In this document: in pieces, positions 53,421-63,407 of the stretch
How positions within the stretch are numbered: the stretch's first letter is position 1
Layout of the letters: every line of letters begins with the position of its first letter
From: Pseudomonas paralcaligenes
GTDB lineage: Bacteria > Pseudomonadota > Gammaproteobacteria > Pseudomonadales > Pseudomonadaceae
Length of the DNA: 64,000 nucleotides
Direction: 5' to 3'
Assembly (NCBI RefSeq): GCF_019655855.1
Contig: NZ_BPFX01000015.1
Location: 1 to 64,000 of the forward strand
Made by a program: the position numbers and the translations under genes
The notes under the pieces: generated by a model
Told to the model about the DNA's origin: nothing
Database searches by the model: none
What the model saw: only the letters and a program-made list of their open reading frames with translations

Positions 53421-54016
53421 AGCGCGTCCTCGTCGAGGTCGACGGTGCAATGCGGGACGCACCAGAGTTCCAGCAGGAAGTCGCTCTCCTCGTGGCGCAC
53501 GGCGCGCTGCAGCGGCAGGTTCGCGTGCAGCAGGCGGTGCACCTGGCGGCCGTCCAGCGGGCAGTCGAGGATCGGGTGCAGCCAGTGGCAGGCGAGCAGC
53601 GCGCCGTCGGCGCTCAGGCTGTCCATGCAGCGCTGGATCAGCCGCTGCAGGTCGGCCTCGCTGAGGTAGTAGCCCAGTTCGCTGAGCACGATCAGGTCGA
53701 ACGGCCCCGCCGGCCATTCCTCGGGCAGCCGGGCGGTGCGCACCTCGGCGCCGGGGAAGGCGGCCAGGCGTTCCCGCGCCAGGGCCGTGGCGCGGGCGCT
53801 GATGTCGCAGCTCAGCAGGCGGTCGCAGCGCTCTGCGAGCGCCACGCTGAGTTCACCGTTGGAACAGCCGGGCTCGAAGATGTACGCGTAGCGCTGGCGC
53901 GGCAGCGTCGCCAGCGCCAGTTCGCGCTTGCGCCGCTCGTACCAGCGGCGGCGGAAGCCCCAGGGGTCTTCGCTGTGCTGGTACAGCGCGTCGAAGTAGC
54001 CGACCGGCATGCTCAT
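53417..54016 (-). CDS. NodS-like SAM-dependent methyltransferase
   Basis: The product has 199 residues. The N-terminal DALYQHSEDPWGFRRRWYE and SAM motif I YIFEPGCSNGELSVALAE, with CDIS at the end of beta-2, resemble NodS-family N-methyltransferases acting on amino-sugars. Its ATG overlaps the PIG-L gene stop (ATGA) and its stop overlaps the glycosyltransferase start. With the deacetylase and glycosyltransferase this suggests N-deacetylation and N-methylation of a sugar, by analogy with Nod-factor chemistry; this is inference. Confidence 0.85.
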   Translation of the reverse strand: MSMPVGYFDALYQHSEDPWGFRRRWYERRKRELALATLPRQRYAYIFEPGCSNGELSVALAERCDRLLSCDISARATALARERLAAFPGAEVRTARLPEEWPAGPFDLIVLSELGYYLSEADLQRLIQRCMDSLSADGALLACHWLHPILDCPLDGRQVHRLLHANLPLQRAVRHEESDFLLELWCVPHCTVDLDEDAL

Positions 54017-54777
54017 AGGAAGAAGATCTCGCGGGATTCGGCGAAGCGCTCCAGGGTGCCCTCGGAGAGCACCGGGTCGGCGCCGGTCGAGGCGTCGGGC
54101 AGCAGCTGTGAGCGATGGGCCTGGATGGCCGACTGCTTGCGCGCCAGGGCATCGTCGTCGAGCAGCAGCTTGCGTGCCCGCTCCCAGGGCAGGCGCGGGT
54201 CGTCCGGCTCGGCCCAGTGCCAGGCCCAGATCGGCACCTCATAGAGCTGGCAGCCCCAGGCCTCGGCGGCGATGGCGGTGGCGCGGCCCACCGCCTCGTG
54301 GTCGCAGTGGCCGTCGGCGTGCCAGGTGGTGATCACGTGGGTGTAGCCCTCGAGCAACTGCCACAGGCGCTCGACCAGGCGCGCCTCGTCCCGGCCCACC
54401 TGGCTGTCGGCGAAGCGCAGGCGCAGCCATTGCAGCTGCCTGGGCGAGAAGCCCAGGCGGCGCAGCGCCAACTGGCTCTCCCAGACCCGTTCGCGGCGCA
54501 GGCGGTTGGCCGACCAGGCGCTGGAGCCCGGGTGGCTGGCCTCGCCGTCGGTGACGGCGATGACACTGATGCCGGCGCCGCGCCGTGCCAGGGTGGCGAG
54601 CAGGCCGCCGCAGCCGAGGATTTCGTCGTCCGGGTGGGGCGCGACGATGGCGACCCGGGCGCCCGGCGGCAGCAGTTCGTCGATGCCGATGGGCGCGACG
54701 GCGGCCAGCCGGTTCGAGCCGCGCCAGGCGCTGGCTGGCGTACCGGCGCCGCGGATCGGGTTGAGGGCTTCGCTCAT
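54013..54777 (-). CDS. PIG-L/LmbE-family deacetylase
   Basis: A 254-residue protein starts at MSEALNPIRGAGTPASAW. The zinc site is visible as VAPHPDDEILGCGG (His, Asp, Asp) and WHADGHCDHEAVGRA (third His). The family removes acetyl groups from N-acetyl-glucosamine-type substrates or conjugates. Both ends overlap neighbours by ATGA, so it is an internal operon gene. The substrate is unknown. Confidence 0.9.
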   Translation of the reverse strand: MSEALNPIRGAGTPASAWRGSNRLAAVAPIGIDELLPPGARVAIVAPHPDDEILGCGGLLATLARRGAGISVIAVTDGEASHPGSSAWSANRLRRERVWESQLALRRLGFSPRQLQWLRLRFADSQVGRDEARLVERLWQLLEGYTHVITTWHADGHCDHEAVGRATAIAAEAWGCQLYEVPIWAWHWAEPDDPRLPWERARKLLLDDDALARKQSAIQAHRSQLLPDASTGADPVLSEGTLERFAESREIFFL

Positions 54778-55796
54778 AGGTTCCATGCCTCCGTGGGGCG
54801 CTCCAGCGCCAGTTCGCCCAGGCGTTGCAGGTCCCGCTCGGCGTGACTCTGGCGCAGGAACACCGGCAGGTCGGCCATCAGCCGGGCGAAGTGCGGGTCG
54901 CGGCAGTAGGGGGTGGCGCCGAGGGCGCGGCCGGCGTGGCGGATGACCGCGTCCAGCGCGTCCTCGACCACGGCGCGCACCCGGCGGGCCTGGTATTCGG
55001 CATCCTGGCGCGGGTGCCGGTCGATCCAGCGGGCGCAGTCGCGCAGCGCGTCGCGGGCCGAGGCCAGGGCCTTGTCCAGGGCGCCCAGGTGGGCCAGGCC
55101 GTGGGCGTCGCGGCGCACGTGGCGGTGGGCGTGGCGGCCGAGCGCCGCGCCGGCGCCGTACCAGCAGGCGGCGACCCCCGCCGCGCCGTGCCAGAAGCCG
55201 GGCCGCTCGACGTACACCGAGGTGTCGCCGATGCATTGCCCCAGGGCTTCCTCCAGCACGATCTCGACGCTGTCGGTGGCGGCCATGCCGACCGCCTGCC
55301 AGCCCTGGTCCGTCACCCGTACGCCGGGCTGCTGCAGGGCCAGGGTGACCAGTTGCGGATGGCCCTGTTCGTCCCACACGGTCATCACCGCGTGGTCGAC
55401 GTGGGCGGCGCCCGAGCACCACGCCTTGCGCCCGCACAGGACCACCTGGTCGTGGGTGCGCCCGACGATCTCGACCCGCGCCTGGGGCGGCTCGGCGGCC
55501 CATACGGCCCACAGGCCCGCCACCCGGTTGGTGTCGGCGCCCAGCTCGTGGAGGATCGCGTGGGCGTCGGTGTGGCCCTCGAACAGCTTGACCAGCGCCA
55601 GGTCCGCCGCCGCCACCTGGGCGAGCGCCTGCCAGCGCTGCAGGGTGGCGCCCTGGCCGGGGTAGGGCAGTTCGGTCAGCCCCGCCGACAGCAGCACCTG
55701 CATCTGCAGGGCGACGCCCAGCGCCGGCCGCTCCACCGGGCGCTGGCTGAAGTCGCGGAGCATGGTTTCGAGTCCGATCAGGTGTGCGGAGGCCAT
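54774..55796 (-). CDS. Acyl-CoA dehydrogenase family protein
   Basis: The product has 340 residues, shorter than the usual 380 or so. The middle beta-domain (VGRTHDQVVLCGRKAWCSGA) and the helical C-terminal domain (about 195-340) are recognisable. The usual catalytic Glu position could not be fixed. It is the first gene of the four-gene operon and its stop overlaps the PIG-L start. Acyl-CoA dehydrogenase relatives in biosynthetic clusters often act as N-hydroxylases or dehydrogenases on carrier-bound or sugar substrates, so ordinary beta-oxidation is not implied. Confidence 0.82.
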   Translation of the reverse strand: MASAHLIGLETMLRDFSQRPVERPALGVALQMQVLLSAGLTELPYPGQGATLQRWQALAQVAAADLALVKLFEGHTDAHAILHELGADTNRVAGLWAVWAAEPPQARVEIVGRTHDQVVLCGRKAWCSGAAHVDHAVMTVWDEQGHPQLVTLALQQPGVRVTDQGWQAVGMAATDSVEIVLEEALGQCIGDTSVYVERPGFWHGAAGVAACWYGAGAALGRHAHRHVRRDAHGLAHLGALDKALASARDALRDCARWIDRHPRQDAEYQARRVRAVVEDALDAVIRHAGRALGATPYCRDPHFARLMADLPVFLRQSHAERDLQRLGELALERPTEAWNL

Positions 55797-55946
55797 CGGG
55801 GGTGCTTGCCTGCCTTGGGTGCCGTGTCCTTATCCGATGACCGCGCCGCCCGCCACGCGGTTCAGGGAGAACGCGAGTGATCATTGCGTTCGAACTTTTA
55901 CCGGCCGCCGGAGCCTCTAGGGCTCGGATGAATAGAAGGGGGGCAC

Positions 55947-56342
55947 ATGAGCAGAGCGGCGAAACCCAGGGCGAGCGTGATCTGCCAGCAGGACGGCAAG
56001 GTGCTGCTGGTGCGCAAGGCGGAGGCGAAATGGACCCTGCCCGGCGGCAAGATCGAGGCCGACGAGGGGCCGGCCGAGGCCGCGCTGCGCGAGCTGAACG
56101 AGGAAACCGGGCTGGCCTCGGAAACCCTTGAGTATCTTGCCACCCACGAATTCGCCACCCGTGCCCACCATGTGTTCCGCCTGGCCGTGCCCGAGGCGCT
56201 GGCCGCCACCCCGCGCAACGAGATCGCCGACTGCCGCTGGTTCTCCGCCGAGGACGTGGCGCGCAAGCCGGTCAAGCGGCCCTGCCTGGAGCTGCTGCGG
56301 CTGTACTGCCAGGCGCCTGCCGCGTCGGGGCCGCAGGGGTAG
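55947..56342 (+). CDS. NUDIX hydrolase
   Basis: The product has 131 residues. The full NUDIX box is present from about residue 33 (GGKIEADEGPAEAALRELNE followed by ETGL), so it should hydrolyse a nucleoside-diphosphate-linked compound with Mg. A G-rich ribosome site directly precedes the ATG. The stop TAG coincides with the first bases of the 160-bp tandem repeat array that follows, so the array inserted or grew exactly at the gene end. Confidence 0.92.
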   Translation: MSRAAKPRASVICQQDGKVLLVRKAEAKWTLPGGKIEADEGPAEAALRELNEETGLASETLEYLATHEFATRAHHVFRLAVPEALAATPRNEIADCRWFSAEDVARKPVKRPCLELLRLYCQAPAASGPQG

Positions 56343-57075
56343 GAAAGATTCCGTCATTCCCGCGCAGGCGGGAATCCATGTACAGGGCAGGGCGCTGCGT
56401 TCCTGGGTCCCCGCCTTCGCGGAGACGACGGGGCGTAGGGCGCGCGCGTAGCTGCGGCTCTCCTCGATTGGTGCAGGCAAGGCCCTGTATGGACCAAGTA
56501 GGAAACTTCCTCGTCATTCCCGCGAAGGCGGGAATCCATATGCGGGGCAGGGCGCCGCGTTCCTGGGTCCCCGCCTTCGCGGGGACGACGGGGCGTTGGG
56601 GGCGCGTGTAGCTGCGGCTCTCCTCGATTGGTGCAGGCCAGGCCCTGTACGGACCAAATAGGAAACTTCCCCGTCATTCCCGCGCAGGCGGGAATCCATG
56701 CGCGGGGCAGGGCGCCACGTTCCTGGGTCCCCGCCTTCGCGGGGACGACGGGGCGTTGGGCGCGCGCGTAGCTGCGGCTCTCCTCGATTGGCGCAGGCAA
56801 GGCCCTGTACGGACCAAGTAGGAAACTTCCTCGTCATTCCCGCGAAGGCAGGAATCCATGTGTGGGGCAGGGCGCTGTGTTTCTGGGTCCCTGTCTGCGC
56901 GGGGACGACGGGGCGTTGGGTGCGCGCGTAGCTGCGGTTCCCCCCTCGATTGGCGCAGGCAAGGTCCTGTACGGACCAAATAGGAAACGTCCCCGTCATT
57001 CCCGCGCAGGCGGGAATCCATGTGTGGGGCAGGGCGCCGCGTTCCTGGGTCCCCGCCTGCGCGGGGACGACGGTG
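56340..57075. repeat. Tandem array of five ~160-bp units
   Basis: Equivalent points (GTCATTCCCGCG) occur at 56353, 56513, 56673, 56833 and 56995, giving a period of 160, 160, 160 and 162 bases; the last unit is cut short. Each unit has TAGGAAACTTCC, a CCCGCG-AAGG-CGGG hairpin, GCAGGGCG, a second GTCCCCGCCTTCGCGGGGAC hairpin, then GTAGCTGCGG-CTCTCCTCGATTGG and GGCCCTGTACGGACCAA. The hairpins belong to a repeat family seen as a single copy at 63234-63304. The units differ by scattered single changes. With the short repeats at 57121-57163 this fills the 845-base gap between the NUDIX and nucleotidyltransferase genes; no real gene was found there. Confidence 0.92.
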
Positions 57076-57120
57076 TGTGGGGCGTACAGTCACTGTTCCG
57101 CTCGATTGCCCAAGGGCTGC

Positions 57121-57163
57121 GCGGGTTGCACCCGCCCTACGGTAGCCCGGATGCAATTCGGGG
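57121..57163. repeat. Short dispersed repeats next to the tandem array
   Basis: GCGGGTTGCACCCGCCCTAC (also at 12981) is followed by TAGCCCGGATGCAATTCGGG (also at 48625). Both are common extragenic repeats of this genome, close to the 3' end of the nucleotidyltransferase gene. Confidence 0.6.
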
Positions 57164-57187
57164 TGGCGCGTGGGGCGAATGCGGGGG

Positions 57188-57748
57188 CTATCCGTCCTGC
57201 TGGATGATCAGGTCGGGCCAGGTGGCCAGCCAGTTCTTGCTGCGTAGGCGTTCGCGGTAGAGGTGCAGTTTTTCCGTCTGGAAGCGCGGCGTGGGGCGTA
57301 CCCGCAGGGCGAACAGGTCCTCCAGGCCCAGCGGGGCGGCGATCTCGATGCCGTCCGCGCCGAGCCTGGCGGCCACCGCGGTGGCGGTTTCCGGCCAGTG
57401 GCGCATGGCGTCGGTCGCCGAGCAGTAGGGCGGATCGTCGTTGCGGTGGTGCATGCGCGCCTGGTTCTTCACCGACCAGGCGAGCGAGCCGTCCAGGCGT
57501 TTCAGCGAGGCTTCGAGGGCGGCATCCTGCTCGGCGCTGGCGCCGCCGGCGTCGAACCAGATCACGTCGATGTCCGCCGGTAGCGGCGAGTGGTCGCGCC
57601 GGTGCAGGTGATCCCACACCGCGCTGCGCACGAAGCCCGCCGCCACCCAGCTATCCGGCAGGTCCAGTTCGCGCACCAGGCGCAGTACCCGCATGCGCTC
57701 GGCGTCGGCGGCGATCAGGTGTTCCAGTTGCGAAAAAAGCGGGTTCAT
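57188..57748 (-). CDS. Nucleotidyltransferase family protein (DUF925-like)
   Basis: A 186-residue protein starts at MNPLFSQLEHLIAADAER. Motifs WVAAGFVRSAVWDHLH and PADIDVIWFD give the Gly-Ser-like loop and acidic pair of a minimal nucleotidyltransferase fold; LEDLFALRVRPTPRF near the end is typical of PF06042. The substrate and biological role are unknown. Only a weak GGGA ribosome site precedes the ATG. It ends close to the repeat array. Confidence 0.87.
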   Translation of the reverse strand: MNPLFSQLEHLIAADAERMRVLRLVRELDLPDSWVAAGFVRSAVWDHLHRRDHSPLPADIDVIWFDAGGASAEQDAALEASLKRLDGSLAWSVKNQARMHHRNDDPPYCSATDAMRHWPETATAVAARLGADGIEIAAPLGLEDLFALRVRPTPRFQTEKLHLYRERLRSKNWLATWPDLIIQQDG

Positions 57749-57977
57749 CTCGGTCCCGTGTCGGGTCGTCACGCGCGGACTGTAGCCGATCTCGCCATTT
57801 CCGCGGCGACCCGGACGTGGGGGCAAGGCCCCGCTTGCCCGGCCCGGTGAGGCCGGAGACTGCGCCGCCCGGCCCGGGCCGAAAAAACGGTAGAACCTCC
57901 GCCCGGGGCATTCCTCATAACTAGGTCCACCCTCGTTCCCGACCGTGAACGAAGCCAGCCATGAGGAGAACAGCACC

Positions 57978-60107
<2,130 letters not shown>

Positions 60108-60115
60108 TGGATGAA

Positions 60116-60138
60116 GCCCGCTCCCGAGCGGAGCGGGC
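60116..60138 (+). terminator. Hairpin after katE
   Basis: A perfect 9-base stem (GCCCGCTCC and GGAGCGGGC, 5-base loop) lies 8 bases after the katE stop, followed by GGTTGG and no T-run. It is a possible but weak terminator. The remaining 142 bases before the next gene end hold nothing recognised. Confidence 0.45.
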
Positions 60139-60280
60139 GGTTGGCCCTTGCATGTATGGCTGTCTGGCCAGGGCTGGTTCTGGTTCCGGACCTCTGGCCT
60201 TCTTGTCTGGTTGTACACAATGCCTGCAGCAGCGAGCCCAGAGGTCCTTGTTTCCCCCTTCGCTCTTCATCCTGTGCAGT

Positions 60281-60790
60281 TCAGGGCCGGCAGAGCGCTG
60301 CCAGTGGCTCGCGCGTATGGACCCGGCAATCGACGAGCGCATCTCCGTCGCACTGGCTACCGAGTACCAGTTGGTCGCCTTCGACCGCCATGCGACGGCC
60401 GGAGATGTCCCGGCTCAGCAGGCGCTGGCAGGTGCGGGTGTCGTAGACCATCAGGTCGCCGCTGGAGCCGCTGGTCTCGTAGGTCAGCAGGCGTGTTTCG
60501 TCGAGGCTGAGGTACATCGGTTCGCGTGCCCAGATGCCGCCGTCCTCGATCAGGCAGCGCCGGCCGCTGGTCTTGTCCAGGAGGATGGCGGGCGGCTCGG
60601 GGAACGCGTCGGGTTCGGTGATGTTGGGATTTTCGTTTGTAAAGCGCACCTCGATGCGTTCGCCTGCGGCGGTGAATGTGCCCGGGGCGCTGGCATCGGC
60701 GGCGAGGTGCAGCGGGGCGAAGCCGCAGTCGGCGGCCTGGGCGCAGGTGGCGAGGAGCGCGGCGGCGAGCGCGGTGCCGAGAGCTTTCAT
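60281..60790 (-). CDS. Small secreted protein of unknown function
   Basis: A 169-residue protein starts at MKALGTALAAALLATCAQAA, with AAGGA 8 bases before the ATG. It has a clear signal peptide (about 1-20) and six Cys in the mature part, suggesting disulfides. Repeated short beta-type segments (PMYLSLDETRLLTYETS, DLMVYDTRTCQRLLSRDI) are seen, but no family is recognised. It converges with katE and diverges from cti. A periplasmic role is likely. Confidence 0.75.
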   Translation of the reverse strand: MKALGTALAAALLATCAQAADCGFAPLHLAADASAPGTFTAAGERIEVRFTNENPNITEPDAFPEPPAILLDKTSGRRCLIEDGGIWAREPMYLSLDETRLLTYETSGSSGDLMVYDTRTCQRLLSRDISGRRMAVEGDQLVLGSQCDGDALVDCRVHTREPLAALCRP

Positions 60791-60942
60791 GGCGGATGTC
60801 CTTTCCGTGGCTGGATGATTGCGGGGCGACCGGTGCGCAGCATAAGCCGCGTGGAGGATCGGCGGCATGACCTGCGTCTTGTCCGCGACGGCTTCCGGCG
60901 GATGAGGCTAGAATCGCCCCGTCATTCTCCAGGGAAAAGGCC

Positions 60943-63222
60943 ATGCCGTACCGTGTCTGGTCCGCCGTCGTCATGTTCGTTGCGGGCGCCACGGCGCATG
61001 CCGGCGAAATCTCCTACCTTCGCGACGTCCAACCGATCCTCACCCAGAAATGCGTGGCCTGCCACGCCTGTTACGACTCGCCCTGCCAGCTCAACCTGGG
61101 CAGCGGCGAAGGCGTGCTGCGTGGTGCCAGCAAGCTGCCCGTGTACGACGGCGCGCGCACCAGCGCCCAGGCCACCACCCGGCTGTACTTCGACGCCCGG
61201 GGCGAGGACGCCTGGCGCAAGAAGGGCTTCCATTCGGTGCTCGACCCGCAGGCCGGCCAGGCCGCGCTGGTGGCGCGCATGCTGGAGCTGGGGCGCGGCA
61301 ACCCGCTCGAAGCCAATGCCAGGCTGCCGGCCGACCTGGACATCTCCCTCGACCGGGAGAACCAGTGCCCGCTGCCCGGCGAGTTCGATGCCTATGCCCG
61401 GAAGTTCGCCCACGGCGGCATGCCGTTCGCCGTCGCCGGCCTGAGCGACGCCGAGTACGCCACCCTGCAGCAATGGCTGAAGGATGGTGCGCCGGTGGAG
61501 GAACTGGCCCTGCAGCCGTCCGCCGCCGAGCTGGCCCAGGTGGCCGAGTGGGAGGCGTTCCTCAATGCTCCCGGTGCGAGGGAGAGCCTGGTCAACCGCT
61601 GGCTGTTCGAACACCTGTTCCTCGCCCACCTGTACTTCGAGGGTGGTGAGCCGGGGCACTTCTTCCAGCTGGTGCGCTCGCGCACGCCCAGCGGCCAGCC
61701 GATCGATCCCATCGCCACCCGCCGTCCCAACGAGGACCCGGGCACCGAGGTGTTCTACCGCCTGTGGCCGATCCAGGGTGTGATCGTGCACAAGACCCAC
61801 ATCACCTACCCGCTCGGCGCGGCGAAGCTGAAGCGCGTCCGCGAGCTGTTCTATTCCGGCGACTGGACGGTGGATGCGGTGCCCGGCTACGGCGCCCAGC
61901 GCCGGGCCAATCCCTTCGAGACCTTCCAGGCGATTCCGGTCCAGGCCCGCTACCAGTTCATGCTGGATAACGCGGAATACTTCGTGCGCACCTTCATCCG
62001 CGGCCCGGTGTGCCGCGGCCAGATCGCTACCGACGTGATCCGCGACAACTTCTGGGCGGTGTTCCAGGACCCGCGGCAGGACCTCTACGTCACCGATGCC
62101 GAGTACCGCGCCAAGGCCACGCCGCTGCTGGCGATGCCGGGCCAGTTCGACGAGATCGGCGATCTGCTGGGGCTGTGGACGGCCTACCGGGACAAGCGCA
62201 ACGACTACGAAGACCTGCGCCGGGACGCCTATGCCGACGCGCCGGTGCCGAACTGGTCGAGCCTGTGGAGCGGCAACGACAACGCGCTGCTGTCGATCTT
62301 CCGCCACCACGACAGCGCCATGGTGCGCAAGGGCCTGATCGGCGAGATTCCGCAGACGATGTGGCTGCTGGACTACCCGCTGTTCGAGCGCACCTACTAC
62401 CAGCTGGTGGTCAACTTCGACGTGTTCGGCAACGTCGCCCACCAGGCCCAGACGCGCCTGTACTTCGACCTGATCCGCAACGGCGCCGAGCTGAACTTCC
62501 TCCGCCTGCTGCCGCCGGACGCGCGCCAGACCTACCTGGACGACTGGTACCAGAACGCCGGCAAGCTGAAGATGTGGCTGGACTACGCCGAGGCCGACCT
62601 GGACACCGCGACGGGCATGAACCTGCCGGAGAAGGGCGCCAAGGGCGCGTTCGCCCGCGCCCTGCTGACGCGCTACGCCGACCTCAACGCGCGGCCCGAC
62701 CCGATCAACCGCTGCGAGGGCGCCGACTGCCACCGGCCGGGGCTGCCGGCCGACCTGGCCGACGCCGAGCAGGCGCTGAGCCGCCTCACCGGCCGTCCGG
62801 CCGGCGGACTCAAGGCGATCGACCAGCTGCCTGAGGCGACCCTGCTGCGGGTGGAGCGGGCCGATGGCGGCCGCGAGGTCTACAGCCTGCTGCGCAACCG
62901 CGCGCACAGCAACGTCGCCTTCATGACCGGCGAATCCCTGCGCTACCAGCCGGGGCTGGACACCCTGACGGTCTACCCGGGTGTGCTGACCAGCTACCCC
63001 AACTTCATGTTCAGCCTGCCGGCCCGGGAGGTGCCTGAGTTCGTCGGCGCGCTGGAGCAGGCCCGCGACCCGGTGGCGTTCGAGAAGGTGGTGGCACGCT
63101 GGGGCATCCGCCGCAGCCACCCGGAGTTCTGGCGCTACTTCCACGACCTGTCGGCCTACATCCACGAGACCGAGCCGGTGGAAGCGGGCGTGCTGGACAT
63201 GAACCGCTACCAGAACCTCTAG
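60943..63222 (+). CDS. cti: Fatty-acid cis/trans isomerase
   Basis: A 759-residue periplasmic protein with a signal peptide (1-20, ending GATAHA) and a c-type haem motif CVACH at residues 37-41, followed by ACYDSPCQLNLGSGEG. Length and motifs match Cti of Pseudomonas and Vibrio, which turns cis-unsaturated fatty acids of membrane phospholipids into the trans form as a fast response to solvents or heat. No dedicated regulator is visible; the gene is usually constitutive. AGGGAAAAGG lies close upstream of the ATG. Confidence 0.95.
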   Translation: MPYRVWSAVVMFVAGATAHAGEISYLRDVQPILTQKCVACHACYDSPCQLNLGSGEGVLRGASKLPVYDGARTSAQATTRLYFDARGEDAWRKKGFHSVLDPQAGQAALVARMLELGRGNPLEANARLPADLDISLDRENQCPLPGEFDAYARKFAHGGMPFAVAGLSDAEYATLQQWLKDGAPVEELALQPSAAELAQVAEWEAFLNAPGARESLVNRWLFEHLFLAHLYFEGGEPGHFFQLVRSRTPSGQPIDPIATRRPNEDPGTEVFYRLWPIQGVIVHKTHITYPLGAAKLKRVRELFYSGDWTVDAVPGYGAQRRANPFETFQAIPVQARYQFMLDNAEYFVRTFIRGPVCRGQIATDVIRDNFWAVFQDPRQDLYVTDAEYRAKATPLLAMPGQFDEIGDLLGLWTAYRDKRNDYEDLRRDAYADAPVPNWSSLWSGNDNALLSIFRHHDSAMVRKGLIGEIPQTMWLLDYPLFERTYYQLVVNFDVFGNVAHQAQTRLYFDLIRNGAELNFLRLLPPDARQTYLDDWYQNAGKLKMWLDYAEADLDTATGMNLPEKGAKGAFARALLTRYADLNARPDPINRCEGADCHRPGLPADLADAEQALSRLTGRPAGGLKAIDQLPEATLLRVERADGGREVYSLLRNRAHSNVAFMTGESLRYQPGLDTLTVYPGVLTSYPNFMFSLPAREVPEFVGALEQARDPVAFEKVVARWGIRRSHPEFWRYFHDLSAYIHETEPVEAGVLDMNRYQNL

Positions 63223-63233
63223 GGAAACGCTGT

Positions 63234-63304
63234 ACCGTCGCTCCCGCGCAGGCGGGAGCCCAGGTGCCGCAGGGGGCTGGATTCCCGCCTGCGCGGGAAT
63301 GACG
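63234..63304. repeat. Single copy of the CCCGCGCAGGCGGG inverted repeat pair
   Basis: Two hairpins, TCCCGCGCAGGCGGGA and TTCCCGCCTGCGCGGGAA, point toward each other about 25 bases apart, ending GAATGACGAG. It is the same extragenic repeat family that is tandemly amplified at 56340-57075 and may serve as the cti terminator. Confidence 0.75.
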
Positions 63305-63328
63305 AGCTTTTCCTGGGGGGCTCTGGCT

Positions 63329-63349
63329 GGTGCGCACGGCGCACCCTAC
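63329..63349. repeat. GGTGCGC-GCGCACCCTAC palindrome
   Basis: A reversed copy of the element at 22078 and a near-copy of 48670, followed at 63368 by another GTAGGGTGCGCCGCGCG half. Between cti and the aminotransferase gene nothing else was recognised. Confidence 0.6.
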
Positions 63350-63407
63350 AGGGAGGCGGTCCCTGACGTAGGGTGCGCCGCGCGCTCCGCCCCGGGCCCG
63401 GTGGGCT

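Noticed and set aside
56340..57075. CRISPR array
   Set aside because: The whole 160-base unit is repeated, with no short constant repeats separated by unique spacers, and no cas genes are near.
56272..57260. Several overlapping open frames with repeated VPAKAGTQ- or SRLRGND-like peptides
   Set aside because: They are translations of the 160-bp tandem repeat, whose period is not a multiple of three, so the same DNA appears in successive frames; there is no sign of coding selection.
60922..63165. A 747-codon minus-strand frame opposite cti
   Set aside because: Cti has a signal peptide and haem motif; the antisense frame is composition-driven.
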